Of a stretch of 64,000 bases of DNA, positions 10,683 to 18,727 are shown piece by piece. This DNA comes from Nocardioides scoriae (GTDB lineage: Bacteria > Actinomycetota > Actinomycetes > Propionibacteriales > Nocardioidaceae). The stretch spans positions 1,488,001 through 1,552,000 of the forward strand of contig NZ_LT629757.1 in assembly GCF_900104965.1 (NCBI RefSeq), written 5' to 3'. Within the stretch, counting starts at the first letter, position 1. Each line of letters starts with the position of its first letter. A model generated the notes under the pieces. It had not been told where the DNA came from. It made no database searches and was given only the letters and a program-made list of their open reading frames with translations. The position numbers and the translations under genes are program-made.

Positions 10683-11567
10683 TCAGTTGATCTTGATGTG
10701 GACGTGGTCGAAGTGGTTGGCCGTGGCGGAGCCGCGGTCCTCCATCGGCCGGAAGCCCTCGGCGGAGCGCTCGATGGTCCAGATGTGCTGGGCCCAGATG
10801 ATGTCGAACAGGTCGAACGCCGCGCGGTTGGCGTACAGGTAGTCCTTGACCCGCTCGCCGACGTCGCCGCTGGGCACCATGAAGTCGATGGCCTCGCCGT
10901 TGACGTGCTCGCCGTGGCCGTCCTGGCCGCCGTACGCCGAGAGCTCGGGGAAGGCGGCGCACACGGCCCGGTAGATCTTCACCGCGCCGGGCTGCAGGGC
11001 GGACTCGATGCTCGACCCGTCGGGGCACGGCGCACTGCTCGTGCCGGACGCCGACGAGCTGCTCCCGGCGCTGCCGCTCCCCGAGGCGGCCGCGGGCGGC
11101 GGGTCGACGACCTTGGTCCGGCTGAGGTACGACGCGGTGACCCAGCGGGCGGTCCTGCCGACCACGACCTCGGCGTAGCCGTCGCGGCGCTCGCCGGTCA
11201 CGGCGACGCGGGTGTCCTCGGCGGCGGTGCCGACGCTGCGGGTCTGCTCGCGCGGCTGCACGCGCAGCTTGAGCGGGGCGGTGGTCCACAGCTTGCCGGT
11301 GGCCTTCGGCACCCGGGTGCTCACGAGCGGCACGCGGGCCGCGGAGCGGGAGGTGCCGAGGGTGCGCTCCTCGGTGGGCGAGGCCTCGGCGGACGGCGTC
11401 GCGGCGGCGTCGGAGATCGAGGCCGTGGCGGCCGGGGTGGCGCGCTCCGGGTCGCCGGCGGCGACCCCGACGCCGACGACGGCGGCGGTCAGGAGGGGGG
11501 CGGTGACAAGGGCGATGGTGCGGGTGCGGGCAGAGCCGGGCACCAGGCGGCGGGGGCCTCGGGGCAC
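10683..11567 (-). CDS. Secreted protein with SH3-like and peptidase-like C-terminal domain
   Basis: A 294-aa exported protein: an N-terminal hydrophobic segment (about 15-36), a Thr/Ala/Ser-rich linker, an SH3-like domain (about 90-160, ending WVTASYLSR), a Ser/Ala/Gly-rich linker and a C-terminal domain of about 110 residues. That last domain resembles the ARB_07466/extensin-like domain, distantly related to LAS-type peptidases. Candidate metal or active-site residues are His and Asp in GEHVNGEAIDFMV and His residues in ANHFDHVHIKIN at the extreme C-terminus. A cell-wall role is likely from the SH3 domain plus secretion; cleavage activity is inference. Its 122-bp upstream gap holds a palindrome at 11614-11627. 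Confidence 0.8.
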   Translation of the reverse strand: MPRGPRRLVPGSARTRTIALVTAPLLTAAVVGVGVAAGDPERATPAATASISDAAATPSAEASPTEERTLGTSRSAARVPLVSTRVPKATGKLWTTAPLKLRVQPREQTRSVGTAAEDTRVAVTGERRDGYAEVVVGRTARWVTASYLSRTKVVDPPPAAASGSGSAGSSSSASGTSSAPCPDGSSIESALQPGAVKIYRAVCAAFPELSAYGGQDGHGEHVNGEAIDFMVPSGDVGERVKDYLYANRAAFDLFDIIWAQHIWTIERSAEGFRPMEDRGSATANHFDHVHIKIN

Positions 11568-11613
11568 GAGGATTCCTCACGTCGGGGTCAGGGCATTCGC
11601 ACCACACAAACAT

Positions 11614-11627
11614 GGCGGGACCCCGCC
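11614..11627. repeat. Palindrome upstream of the secreted SH3 protein gene
   Basis: GGCGGG-AC-CCCGCC is a perfect 6-bp inverted repeat with a 2-bp centre, 47 bp before the start of the gene at 11567. It could be an operator or an RNA hairpin. I looked for a c-di-AMP (ydaO) riboswitch here because such genes often have one, and could not recognise it. The rest of 11568-11689 shows nothing I can name. Confidence 0.3.
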
Positions 11628-11689
11628 TGGCCAATCGAGGTTCCCGGGTCCGGGGGTGACCTCGGACACGTCCGGCGCCGGTCGGGCGC

Positions 11690-12841
11690 TCAGCCGCCGG
11701 TGGTCTCGGCGACGTCCTCGCGGGCCAGTCCGGCGGTCCCGTCGGTGTCGTCGAGCCAGCCCTCGGGCAGCGCGACGCCCTTGCGGGGAGCGCCCTGCCG
11801 ACCCCGCGGCGAGCCCAGCTCGAGCACCGGGAACGGCGCGGCCGGGTCGAGCTCGGCGAGCAGCCGGTCCAGCTCGTCCAGGCTGCTGACCAGGGCCAGC
11901 GCGCGGCGCAGGTCACCGCCGGCGGGGAAGCCCTTGAGGTACCACGCGACGTGCTTGCGGAACTCCTTGCAGCCCCACTCCTCGCTGAGGTGTGCGCACA
12001 GCAGCTCGGCGTGGCGGCGCATCATCACCGCCACCTCGCCCAGCGAGGGCAGGGTGGTGGTCGGCTCGCCGGCGAACGCCGTGGCCAGGTCGCGGAACAG
12101 CCACGGCCGGCCGAGGCAGCCGCGTCCCACCACGACGCCGGCGGCGCCGGTCTCGGCGACCAGGCGCAGCGCGTCGGAGGCCTCCCAGACGTCGCCGTTG
12201 CCCAGCACCGGGATGTCGACGTGCTCGACGAGCCGGGCGATCGACTCCCAGTCGGCGGTGCCGGAGTAGCCCTGGATGGCGGTGCGGCCGTGCAGCGCGA
12301 TCGCCGCCACGCCGGACTCCTGCGCGATCCGGCCGGCGTCGAGGTAGGTGAGGTGGTCCTCGTCGATGCCCTTGCGCGTCTTCATCGTCACCGGCACGCC
12401 GTGGCGCTCGCCGGCGGTGACCGCGGCCTCGAGGATCTCCGCGAGCAGGCGGCGCTTCCAGGGCAGGGCCGCTCCCCCGCCCTTGCGGGTCACCTTGGGC
12501 ACCGGGCAGCCGAAGTTGAGGTCGACGTGGGCCACGCCGTAGTCGGTGGCGAGGATCTCGGTCGCCTTCCCGACGTACGCCGGGTCGGTGCCGTAGAGCT
12601 GCACCGAGCGCACCGTCTCGGCCTCGTCGAACACCAGCATCCGGCGGGTGGTCTCGTCGCCCTCCACCAGGCCGCGGCTGGTGATCATCTCGCAGACGTA
12701 GAGGCCCGCCCCCTGCTCGCCGCACAGCCGGCGGTACGCCGCGTTGGTGATGCCGGCCATCGGCGCCAGCACCACCGGCGTGGGAACCTCGAGGGGCCCC
12801 AGGCGCAGCGGCGGCAGCACGGGAGCGGCGGCGGTCGTCAC
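11690..12841 (-). CDS. dusB: tRNA-dihydrouridine synthase
   Basis: A DusB-type flavoenzyme that reduces uridines in the tRNA D-loop using FMN and NADPH. The 383-aa protein has the family N-terminus VLAPMAGITNAAYRRLCGE, the catalytic cysteine in NFGCPVPKV, the FMN/phosphate lysine in VTMKTRKGID, and IPVLGNGDVW in the barrel. A C-terminal helical domain binds tRNA. The GTG at 12839-12841 is chosen because it places the flavin-binding strand about 20 residues in; the frame is open further upstream only as a shadow. The 49-bp gap upstream separates it from the lipoprotein gene. Confidence 0.94.
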   Translation of the reverse strand: MTTAAAPVLPPLRLGPLEVPTPVVLAPMAGITNAAYRRLCGEQGAGLYVCEMITSRGLVEGDETTRRMLVFDEAETVRSVQLYGTDPAYVGKATEILATDYGVAHVDLNFGCPVPKVTRKGGGAALPWKRRLLAEILEAAVTAGERHGVPVTMKTRKGIDEDHLTYLDAGRIAQESGVAAIALHGRTAIQGYSGTADWESIARLVEHVDIPVLGNGDVWEASDALRLVAETGAAGVVVGRGCLGRPWLFRDLATAFAGEPTTTLPSLGEVAVMMRRHAELLCAHLSEEWGCKEFRKHVAWYLKGFPAGGDLRRALALVSSLDELDRLLAELDPAAPFPVLELGSPRGRQGAPRKGVALPEGWLDDTDGTAGLAREDVAETTGG

Positions 12842-12890
12842 GGCACCAGTGTGCGACGCCGGCGCGGGGCCGCCCAAATCGCCGGCGGGG

Positions 12891-13565
12891 TCAGCCCTTC
12901 TTCTTCGCCACGGGCTGGACCTCGCCGGTCCAGGTGATCGGGGCGACCTGCTGCACGGGTCGGAAGCTGACACCGGTGAGCTTCCCCCGGTCGGGCAGCA
13001 GGTAGACCAGGCAGCCCGAGGTCTTCCGGCCCTGGCCGAACTTCTTCGGCAGCGGGGTCGAGGGGCAGGTGGTGAAGCTGCTGGTGAACGAGGAGGGCTG
13101 CACCAGGCTGTCGTCGGAGTCGACGGCGTACAGCGGGACCGGCGCACCGCCGAGGTCGCCGGTGCCGACGTTCTCGGCGGACCAGCGGACGTAGTAGGGC
13201 GTCGACCGGCGGGTGCGGGCGTCGAGCTGGTAGGCCGCCAGGTCCTTCACGGTGCCGGTGCGGACCGAGGCCACGCGCAGCGACAGCACCGACCCGTCGG
13301 ACCCGGCGCCCCCGGGCTCGTAGGGGACGACCGCGTCCTGGCCCAGGTCGAGGCCGGTGCCGGCCGCCGTGAGCTCGACGCCGTCGGGGACCTCGACGTC
13401 GGTCGTGGGCTGGGAGGCGGACGGCGACGTGGAGGCCGAGGCGGACGCGCCGGTGGAGGCGTCACCGCCGCCGCAGCCGGCGACCAGCAGCCCCGAGGAG
13501 ACCAGCACGGCGAGCAGGGCGGTCCGGGAGGACCGGCGCGAGGGGGAAGGCGGCAGCACCCGCAC
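12891..13565 (-). CDS. Putative lipoprotein of unknown function
   Basis: A 224-aa predicted lipoprotein. The N-terminus has twin-basic residues, a hydrophobic stretch and the lipobox LLVAGC, followed by a Ser/Thr/Ala-rich linker typical of exposed actinobacterial lipoproteins. Two further cysteines (TTCPST and SGCLVY) could form a disulfide. The C-terminus is Lys-rich (AKKKG). I recognise no enzymatic motif. Start choice is uncertain between GTG at 13563-13565 and GTG at 13557-13559, with no clear ribosome binding site. It lies 41 bp before the end of glyS on the same strand. Confidence 0.78.
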   Translation of the reverse strand: MRVLPPSPSRRSSRTALLAVLVSSGLLVAGCGGGDASTGASASASTSPSASQPTTDVEVPDGVELTAAGTGLDLGQDAVVPYEPGGAGSDGSVLSLRVASVRTGTVKDLAAYQLDARTRRSTPYYVRWSAENVGTGDLGGAPVPLYAVDSDDSLVQPSSFTSSFTTCPSTPLPKKFGQGRKTSGCLVYLLPDRGKLTGVSFRPVQQVAPITWTGEVQPVAKKKG

Positions 13566-13606
13566 ATCGTGCCAGCCGGCCGCCCTCCCCGGGCCGCATT
13601 GCGGCC

Positions 13607-15004
<1,398 letters not shown>

Positions 15005-15086
15005 GGGTGGAGCTCCTGGGATCTTCTGCCGGTCGCTGGCTGCGCCGGTCACGGGTTCGGTCCGCCCGGGTCAGGGCGAAGTGGAC

Positions 15087-15092
15087 ACCCTA
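15087..15092 (-). promoter_or_regulatory. Predicted -10 box of glyS
   Basis: TAGGGT on the minus strand fits TANNNT and lies 82 bp before the glyS start, implying a leader of about 75 nt. No good -35 is visible. Confidence 0.35.
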
Positions 15093-15112
15093 CCGAGGAG
15101 TCGGGTCGACGC

Positions 15113-15427
15113 TCAGCCGCGCTCGCGGGCCTCCCACCGGTTGAGCTCCCCGTCGAGGGGCTCGTACGCCGACGGCTCGTCCAGCGCCCGGCTCAGCAGC
15201 GGCACGGCGCCGACCTTCACGTCGTACGACGACAGGCAGCGGCGGTAGCTGCCGACGTCGCGCCAGCGCGTCACCATGGTCCACAGCGTGGGGTCGTCGA
15301 CGTTGCGCCCCAGGTCGCCGGACTCGTAGCCGCGCTGCGCGGCCATCACCGCGTGCGCTGCCTCCAGGTCGCGCCGGAACGCCTCGGCGTCGTCCTCGTC
15401 CACCCGGAATCGGTTCACCACCAGCAC
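15113..15427 (-). CDS. ABM (antibiotic biosynthesis monooxygenase)-like protein
   Basis: A 104-aa ferredoxin-like fold protein of the ABM superfamily. The pattern LVVNRFRV, then a helix, then the tryptophan-containing strand LWTMVTRWRDVGSYRRC is typical. Members include heme-degrading and quinone-forming monooxygenases and many small dimeric proteins of unknown role; no catalytic residue allows a closer call. The GTG at 15425-15427 fits a leaderless transcript: TACTGT ends 7 bp upstream. It is divergent from znuA, and the first Zur-like box covers its likely -35 region, so zinc control is possible. Confidence 0.75.
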   Translation of the reverse strand: MLVVNRFRVDEDDAEAFRRDLEAAHAVMAAQRGYESGDLGRNVDDPTLWTMVTRWRDVGSYRRCLSSYDVKVGAVPLLSRALDEPSAYEPLDGELNRWEARERG

Positions 15428-15434
15428 GGACCGG

Positions 15435-15440
15435 ACAGTA
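15435..15440 (-). promoter_or_regulatory. Predicted -10 box of the ABM gene
   Basis: TACTGT fits TANNNT and ends 7 bp before GTG 15425-15427, the leaderless spacing. A -35 at the usual 17-18 bp would fall at about 15458-15463, inside Zur-like box 1. Confidence 0.45.
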
Positions 15441-15451
15441 CGCCGCTCGGT

Positions 15452-15481
15452 TTGACAATGATTCTCAGGCTCAATGAGAAT
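15452..15481 (+). promoter_or_regulatory. znuA promoter (-35 TTGACA, -10 GAGAAT)
   Basis: A perfect -35 TTGACA (15452-15457) is followed after 18 bp by GAGAAT (15476-15481). The latter ends 7 bp before ATG 15489, the spacing of a leaderless transcript starting at the A of that ATG. Both hexamers lie within the two Zur-like boxes, an arrangement that would let the repressor block polymerase directly. Confidence 0.6.
15453..15467. promoter_or_regulatory. Zur-like operator box 1
   Basis: TGACAATGATTCTCA is a 7-1-7 near-palindrome of the Fur/Zur type (TGAnAAT...ATTnTCA). It covers the -35 of znuA and the presumed -35 of the divergent ABM gene. The zinc ABC operon it precedes points to Zur rather than Fur or another family member. 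Confidence 0.75.
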
Positions 15482-15489
15482 CGTTCTCA
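15475..15489. promoter_or_regulatory. Zur-like operator box 2
   Basis: TGAGAATCGTTCTCA is a second 7-1-7 near-palindrome, 22 bp from box 1 start to start, so both lie on nearly the same DNA face. It covers the znuA -10 box, the predicted transcription start and the first base of the start codon. Confidence 0.75.
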
Positions 15490-16519
15490 TGCACCTCCCC
15501 CGACCGTCCCGCCCGGCCCGACCGACCCGGCTCCCCCTCGCCGCCGGCCTGCTGTCCGGCGCCCTGGCCCTGAGCGGCTGCGCCGCCTTCAGCGACGACG
15601 GCGGCCCCGGCGCCGCCGCGTCCGACGGGCAGGTGCAGGTGGTCGCGGCCTTCTACCCGCTGCAGTACGTCGCGCAGCGCGTGGTCGGCGACCGGGGCGA
15701 GGTCGCCAACCTCACCAAGCCGGGCGGCGAGCCCCACGACCTGGAGATCCCCCGGCCGAGACCGTCGAGATCGTCGACGCCGACCTCGTGGTCTACGAGT
15801 CGGGCTTCCAGCCCGCGGTGGACGACGCCGTCGAGCAGAACGCGCAGGGCGACACCCTCGACGCCGCCGACGTCGTGGACCTCCAGGAGCTCGCCGCCGA
15901 GCACGCCGCGGAGGAGGAGCACGCCGGGGAGGACCACGCCGGGGAGGACCACACCGGGGAGGACCACACCGAGGGCGACGGCCACGACCACGGCGACTCC
16001 GACCTCGACCCCCACTTCTGGCAGGACCCGGCCCGGATGGCCGACCTCGGCGACGCCGTGGCGGAGCAGCTGGCCGACGTCGACCCCGACCACGCCGAGG
16101 AGTACGCCGCCAACGCCGCCGACCTGCGCGGCGACCTCGAGGACCTGGACCGCGCCTACGAGCAGGGCCTGGCGTCCTGCCAGCGCGACACCGTGGTCGT
16201 CTCCCACGACGCGTTCAACTACCTGGCGAAGTACGGTCTGGTCATGGAGCCCATCGCAGGCCTGTCCCCCGGCGCCGAGCCCACGCCGGCCGACCTGGCC
16301 CGGCTCCAGGACCTGATCGCGCGCGACGGCATCACCACCGTGTTCTCCGAGCGTCTGGTCAGCCCGCGTCTCAGCGCCTCGCTGGCCCGCGACGCCGGGG
16401 TCGGCACCGCCGTCCTCGACCCCATCGAGGGGCTCAGCGACCAGACCGCCGACCAGGACTACCTCTCGCTGATGGAGGCCAACCTCGCGGCGCTGGAGAA
16501 GGCCAACGGGTGCTCGTGA
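15489..16519 (+). pseudogene. znuA: Zinc ABC transporter substrate-binding lipoprotein, frameshifted
   Basis: ZnuA captures zinc outside the membrane and hands it to ZnuB. The reading frame is broken. From ATG 15489 it encodes a lipoprotein signal (lipobox LSGC), VVAAFYPLQYVAQRVVGD and GEPHDLEI. Homology then jumps to another frame, starting PAETVEIVDADLVVYESGFQ and running to the stop at 16517-16519. The switch falls at a run of five Cs (15749-15753); a sixth C would restore one frame of about 343 codons. The rest is typical: a His/Glu/Asp-rich loop, DLDPHFWQDP, VVSHDAFNYLAKYG and a C-terminal ISEGL-like region. Either a real frameshift or a sequencing error; the intact znuC and znuB favour an error or a very recent event. 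Confidence 0.85.
15920..15973 (+). repeat. 15-bp tandem repeat in the ZnuA histidine-rich loop
   Basis: Three consecutive 15-bp units starting at 15920, 15935 and 15950 plus a partial fourth encode His-Ala/Thr-Gly-Glu-Asp pentapeptides. The loop is a zinc-binding feature of ZnuA proteins, and the copy number could vary by slippage. Confidence 0.75.
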
Positions 16520-17346
16520 ACCCCACCCCCCGCAGCACCCCCGCCGAGGTCCCCGTCAGCCTCGTCGCCGGGTCGGTCGCCATCGGCGGGCGCCCGATCC
16601 TGCGCGGCATCGACCTCGCGGTCGGCACCGGCGACTTCCTCGCCCTGATGGGGGCCAACGGGTCGGGCAAGTCGACGCTGGTGCGCGCGCTGACCGGGCT
16701 GCTGCCCCTCACCTCCGGCGAGCTGCGCGTCTTCGGCGAGCCGGTGGCCGACTTCCACGACTGGCAGCGGGTCGGCTTCGTGCCGCAGCGCACCGGCGCG
16801 ACCTCCGGCGTCCCCGCCTCGGTGTGGGAGGTCGTCGCCTCCGGGCGGCTGACCCGCCGCCGGCTGCTGCGGCCGCTCTCGCGGGCCGACCGCGCCGCGG
16901 TCCGCGAGGCCCTGGAGGTGGTGGGCCTCACCGACAAGGCCCGTGACGGGATCGCCCAGCTCTCCGGTGGCCAGCAGCAGCGCGCGCTCATCGCCCGTGC
17001 CCTGGCCGGCGAGCCGGAGCTGTTCTTCCTCGACGAGCCCACCGCCGGCGTCGACGCGCTCAACCAGCAGGCCCTCGCCGATGCGCTCGGGACCCTCAAG
17101 CAGCGAGGCGCCACCATCGTCCTGGTCGCCCACGAGCTCGGCCCGCTGGCGCCGCTCGTGGACCGCGCCGTGGTGATGCGCGACGGCCGGGTCGCCTACG
17201 ACGGCGCCCCCCTGGGCGACCACGAGGTGCACGACGCGGCGTTCGGCGAGCTGCACGCCCACCACCACCACCCGCGCCAGGTCCACGACCACCCGCCGCG
17301 CCACGACCACGTCCCGCACGTCGCGGCCCCGCTGGAGCGCCACTGA
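16510..17346 (+). CDS. znuC: Zinc ABC transporter ATP-binding protein
   Basis: The 278-aa ATPase powers zinc import through ZnuB. Walker A is GANGSGKST, the signature LSGGQQQR, Walker B LFFLDEPTAGVD and the H-loop VAHELG. The last 50 residues carry a histidine-rich tail (HAHHHHPRQVHDH onward) not needed for ATPase function. The GTG at 16510 has AAGG seven bases upstream; GTG 16516, giving a GTGA overlap with the znuA stop, is an alternative. It overlaps znuA and shares one base with znuB (TGATG), so the three genes form one operon. Confidence 0.93.
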   Translation: MLVNPTPRSTPAEVPVSLVAGSVAIGGRPILRGIDLAVGTGDFLALMGANGSGKSTLVRALTGLLPLTSGELRVFGEPVADFHDWQRVGFVPQRTGATSGVPASVWEVVASGRLTRRRLLRPLSRADRAAVREALEVVGLTDKARDGIAQLSGGQQQRALIARALAGEPELFFLDEPTAGVDALNQQALADALGTLKQRGATIVLVAHELGPLAPLVDRAVVMRDGRVAYDGAPLGDHEVHDAAFGELHAHHHHPRQVHDHPPRHDHVPHVAAPLERH

Positions 17347-18344
17347 TGCCCGACATCTTCGACTACGGCTTCATGCAGCGCGCGCTGATCGCCGCGCTGT
17401 TCGTGGGCCTGGCCGCCCCCGCCATCGGCACCTACCTGGTGCAGCGCCGGATGGCCCTCATGGGCGACGGCATCGGCCACGTGGCGGTGACCGGCGTGGC
17501 GCTGGGCCTGCTCACCGGCACCTCCCCCACCTGGACCGCGGTCGTGGTGGCGGTGCTGGGCGCGGTGCTGATCGAGGTGATCCGCGAGCGGGGCCACACC
17601 AACGGCGACGTCGCGCTGGCGCTGCTGTTCTACGGCGGCCTGGCCGGCGGCGTGCTGCTCACTGGCCTCGGCGGGCAGAGCGCGGCCCGGCTGCAGGAGT
17701 ACCTCTTCGGCGCCATCACCACCATCGCGATCCCCGACGTGCTGGTCACCATGGTGCTGGCCGCGGTCGTGGTGCTGTGCTGCGTGGGCCTGGCGCCCCA
17801 GCTGTTCGCGATCGCCCACGACCAGGAGTTCGCGCGCGTCGCGGGCCTGCGGGTCCGCGCCTACAACGTGCTGATCGCGGTGCTGGCCGCCGTCACCGTC
17901 ACCGTGGCGATGCGCACGGTCGGCCTGCTGCTGGTCTCGGCCCTGATGGTGGTCCCGGTGGCCACCGCCCAGCAGCTCAGCCGCACCTTCCGCTCCACCC
18001 TGGCCGCGGCGATGGTGCTCGGCACCCTCGCCTCGGTCGGCGGCCTCGTGCTCTCGGCCCTGGCCCCCTCGACCACCGCCGTGGCGCCCGGACCGGCGAT
18101 CGTGCTGCTCTCGCTGGCCGGCTTCGTGGCCACCTGGCCCCTGGGCGTGTGGGTGCGCCACCGCGCCCGGCTGCGGGCTCCCTTCGCCGAGGTCGACCCG
18201 CCGGAGCACCTCGAGACCGACCCCCACCCCCACGACCACGGGCCCGACTGCGGCCACGTCGCCGTCAGCCACGGCGACCACCTCGACTACGTCCACGGCG
18301 GCCACCGGCACGCGGCGCACGACGAGCACTACGACGAACACTGA
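17346..18344 (+). CDS. znuB: Zinc ABC transporter permease
   Basis: The 332-aa membrane component of the importer. It has about eight hydrophobic segments in the first 280 residues, with the family motifs MALMGDGIGHVAVTGVALG and RTVGLLLVSALMVVPVATAQ. The C-terminal 50 residues form a cytoplasmic tail with more than a dozen histidines (HPHDHGPDCGH, HGGHRHAAHDEHYDEH), unusual for a ZnuB and similar in composition to the tails of ZnuA and ZnuC here. The ATG overlaps the znuC stop by one base. No zur gene is adjacent. Confidence 0.93.
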   Translation: MPDIFDYGFMQRALIAALFVGLAAPAIGTYLVQRRMALMGDGIGHVAVTGVALGLLTGTSPTWTAVVVAVLGAVLIEVIRERGHTNGDVALALLFYGGLAGGVLLTGLGGQSAARLQEYLFGAITTIAIPDVLVTMVLAAVVVLCCVGLAPQLFAIAHDQEFARVAGLRVRAYNVLIAVLAAVTVTVAMRTVGLLLVSALMVVPVATAQQLSRTFRSTLAAAMVLGTLASVGGLVLSALAPSTTAVAPGPAIVLLSLAGFVATWPLGVWVRHRARLRAPFAEVDPPEHLETDPHPHDHGPDCGHVAVSHGDHLDYVHGGHRHAAHDEHYDEH

Positions 18345-18366
18345 CCCGCCGCGTCCGTCGGCGCCC

Positions 18367-18372
18367 TAGGAT
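18367..18372 (+). promoter_or_regulatory. Predicted -10 box of the EspC-like/DUF1023 operon
   Basis: TAGGAT fits TANNNT and lies 25 bp before ATG 18398, which has GGGAGGG as ribosome binding site. It suggests this trio is transcribed separately from the zinc operon, 22 bp after the znuB stop. Confidence 0.45.
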
Positions 18373-18397
18373 CCGTGCCGACACCACCGGGAGGGTC

Positions 18398-18727
18398 ATG
18401 ACCGACGTCACCGCCTGGACCGCGAGCCTGCGCGGCGCCGCCACCGCGTGGCGCGACCAGCAGGCCACCCTGCGCTCGGCCCGCAGCGGCCTGGCCGGCG
18501 CCGAGGGCACCGCCACCGCCGCGGGACCCCGCGTCGAGCCCGCCCTGTCGGCCTTCCTCGACACCTGGGTCGAGGCGCTCACGCTGCACGCGGACACCGC
18601 GGAGCGGCACGCCGACGACCTCGACGCCTCGGCCGCGTCGTACGACGCCACCGACGAGGCCAGCCACGCCGCCATGGCCGCCCTGCTGCCCTGGGACCAG
18701 CGCACCAGCCGCCCCGAGGGGTCCTGA
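18398..18727 (+). CDS. Small helical EspC/WXG100-like protein
   Basis: A 109-aa, Ala-rich, all-helical protein with the size and heptad-like pattern of type VII secretion (ESX) substrates of the WXG100/EspC class. The C-terminal part contains SYDATDEAS, which fits the general ESX export motif YxxxD/E after a helix. A central WxG motif is not obvious (TWVEAL lies where it might be), so EspC-like is safer than WXG100. The ATG at 18398 has a GGGAGGG ribosome binding site. It overlaps the next gene by one base (TGATG). No ESX core genes are in the window; export is inference. Confidence 0.65.
   Translation: MTDVTAWTASLRGAATAWRDQQATLRSARSGLAGAEGTATAAGPRVEPALSAFLDTWVEALTLHADTAERHADDLDASAASYDATDEASHAAMAALLPWDQRTSRPEGS

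Noticed and set aside
11568-11689. c-di-AMP riboswitch before the secreted SH3 protein gene
   Set aside because: Only a short palindrome is visible; the conserved core could not be recognised.
15005-15112. T-box riboswitch before glyS
   Set aside because: The gap is too short and lacks the conserved T-box and specifier structure.
15920-15973. Tandem 15-bp units as a CRISPR or regulatory repeat
   Set aside because: They are in frame and encode the His-rich loop of ZnuA, with no spacers.
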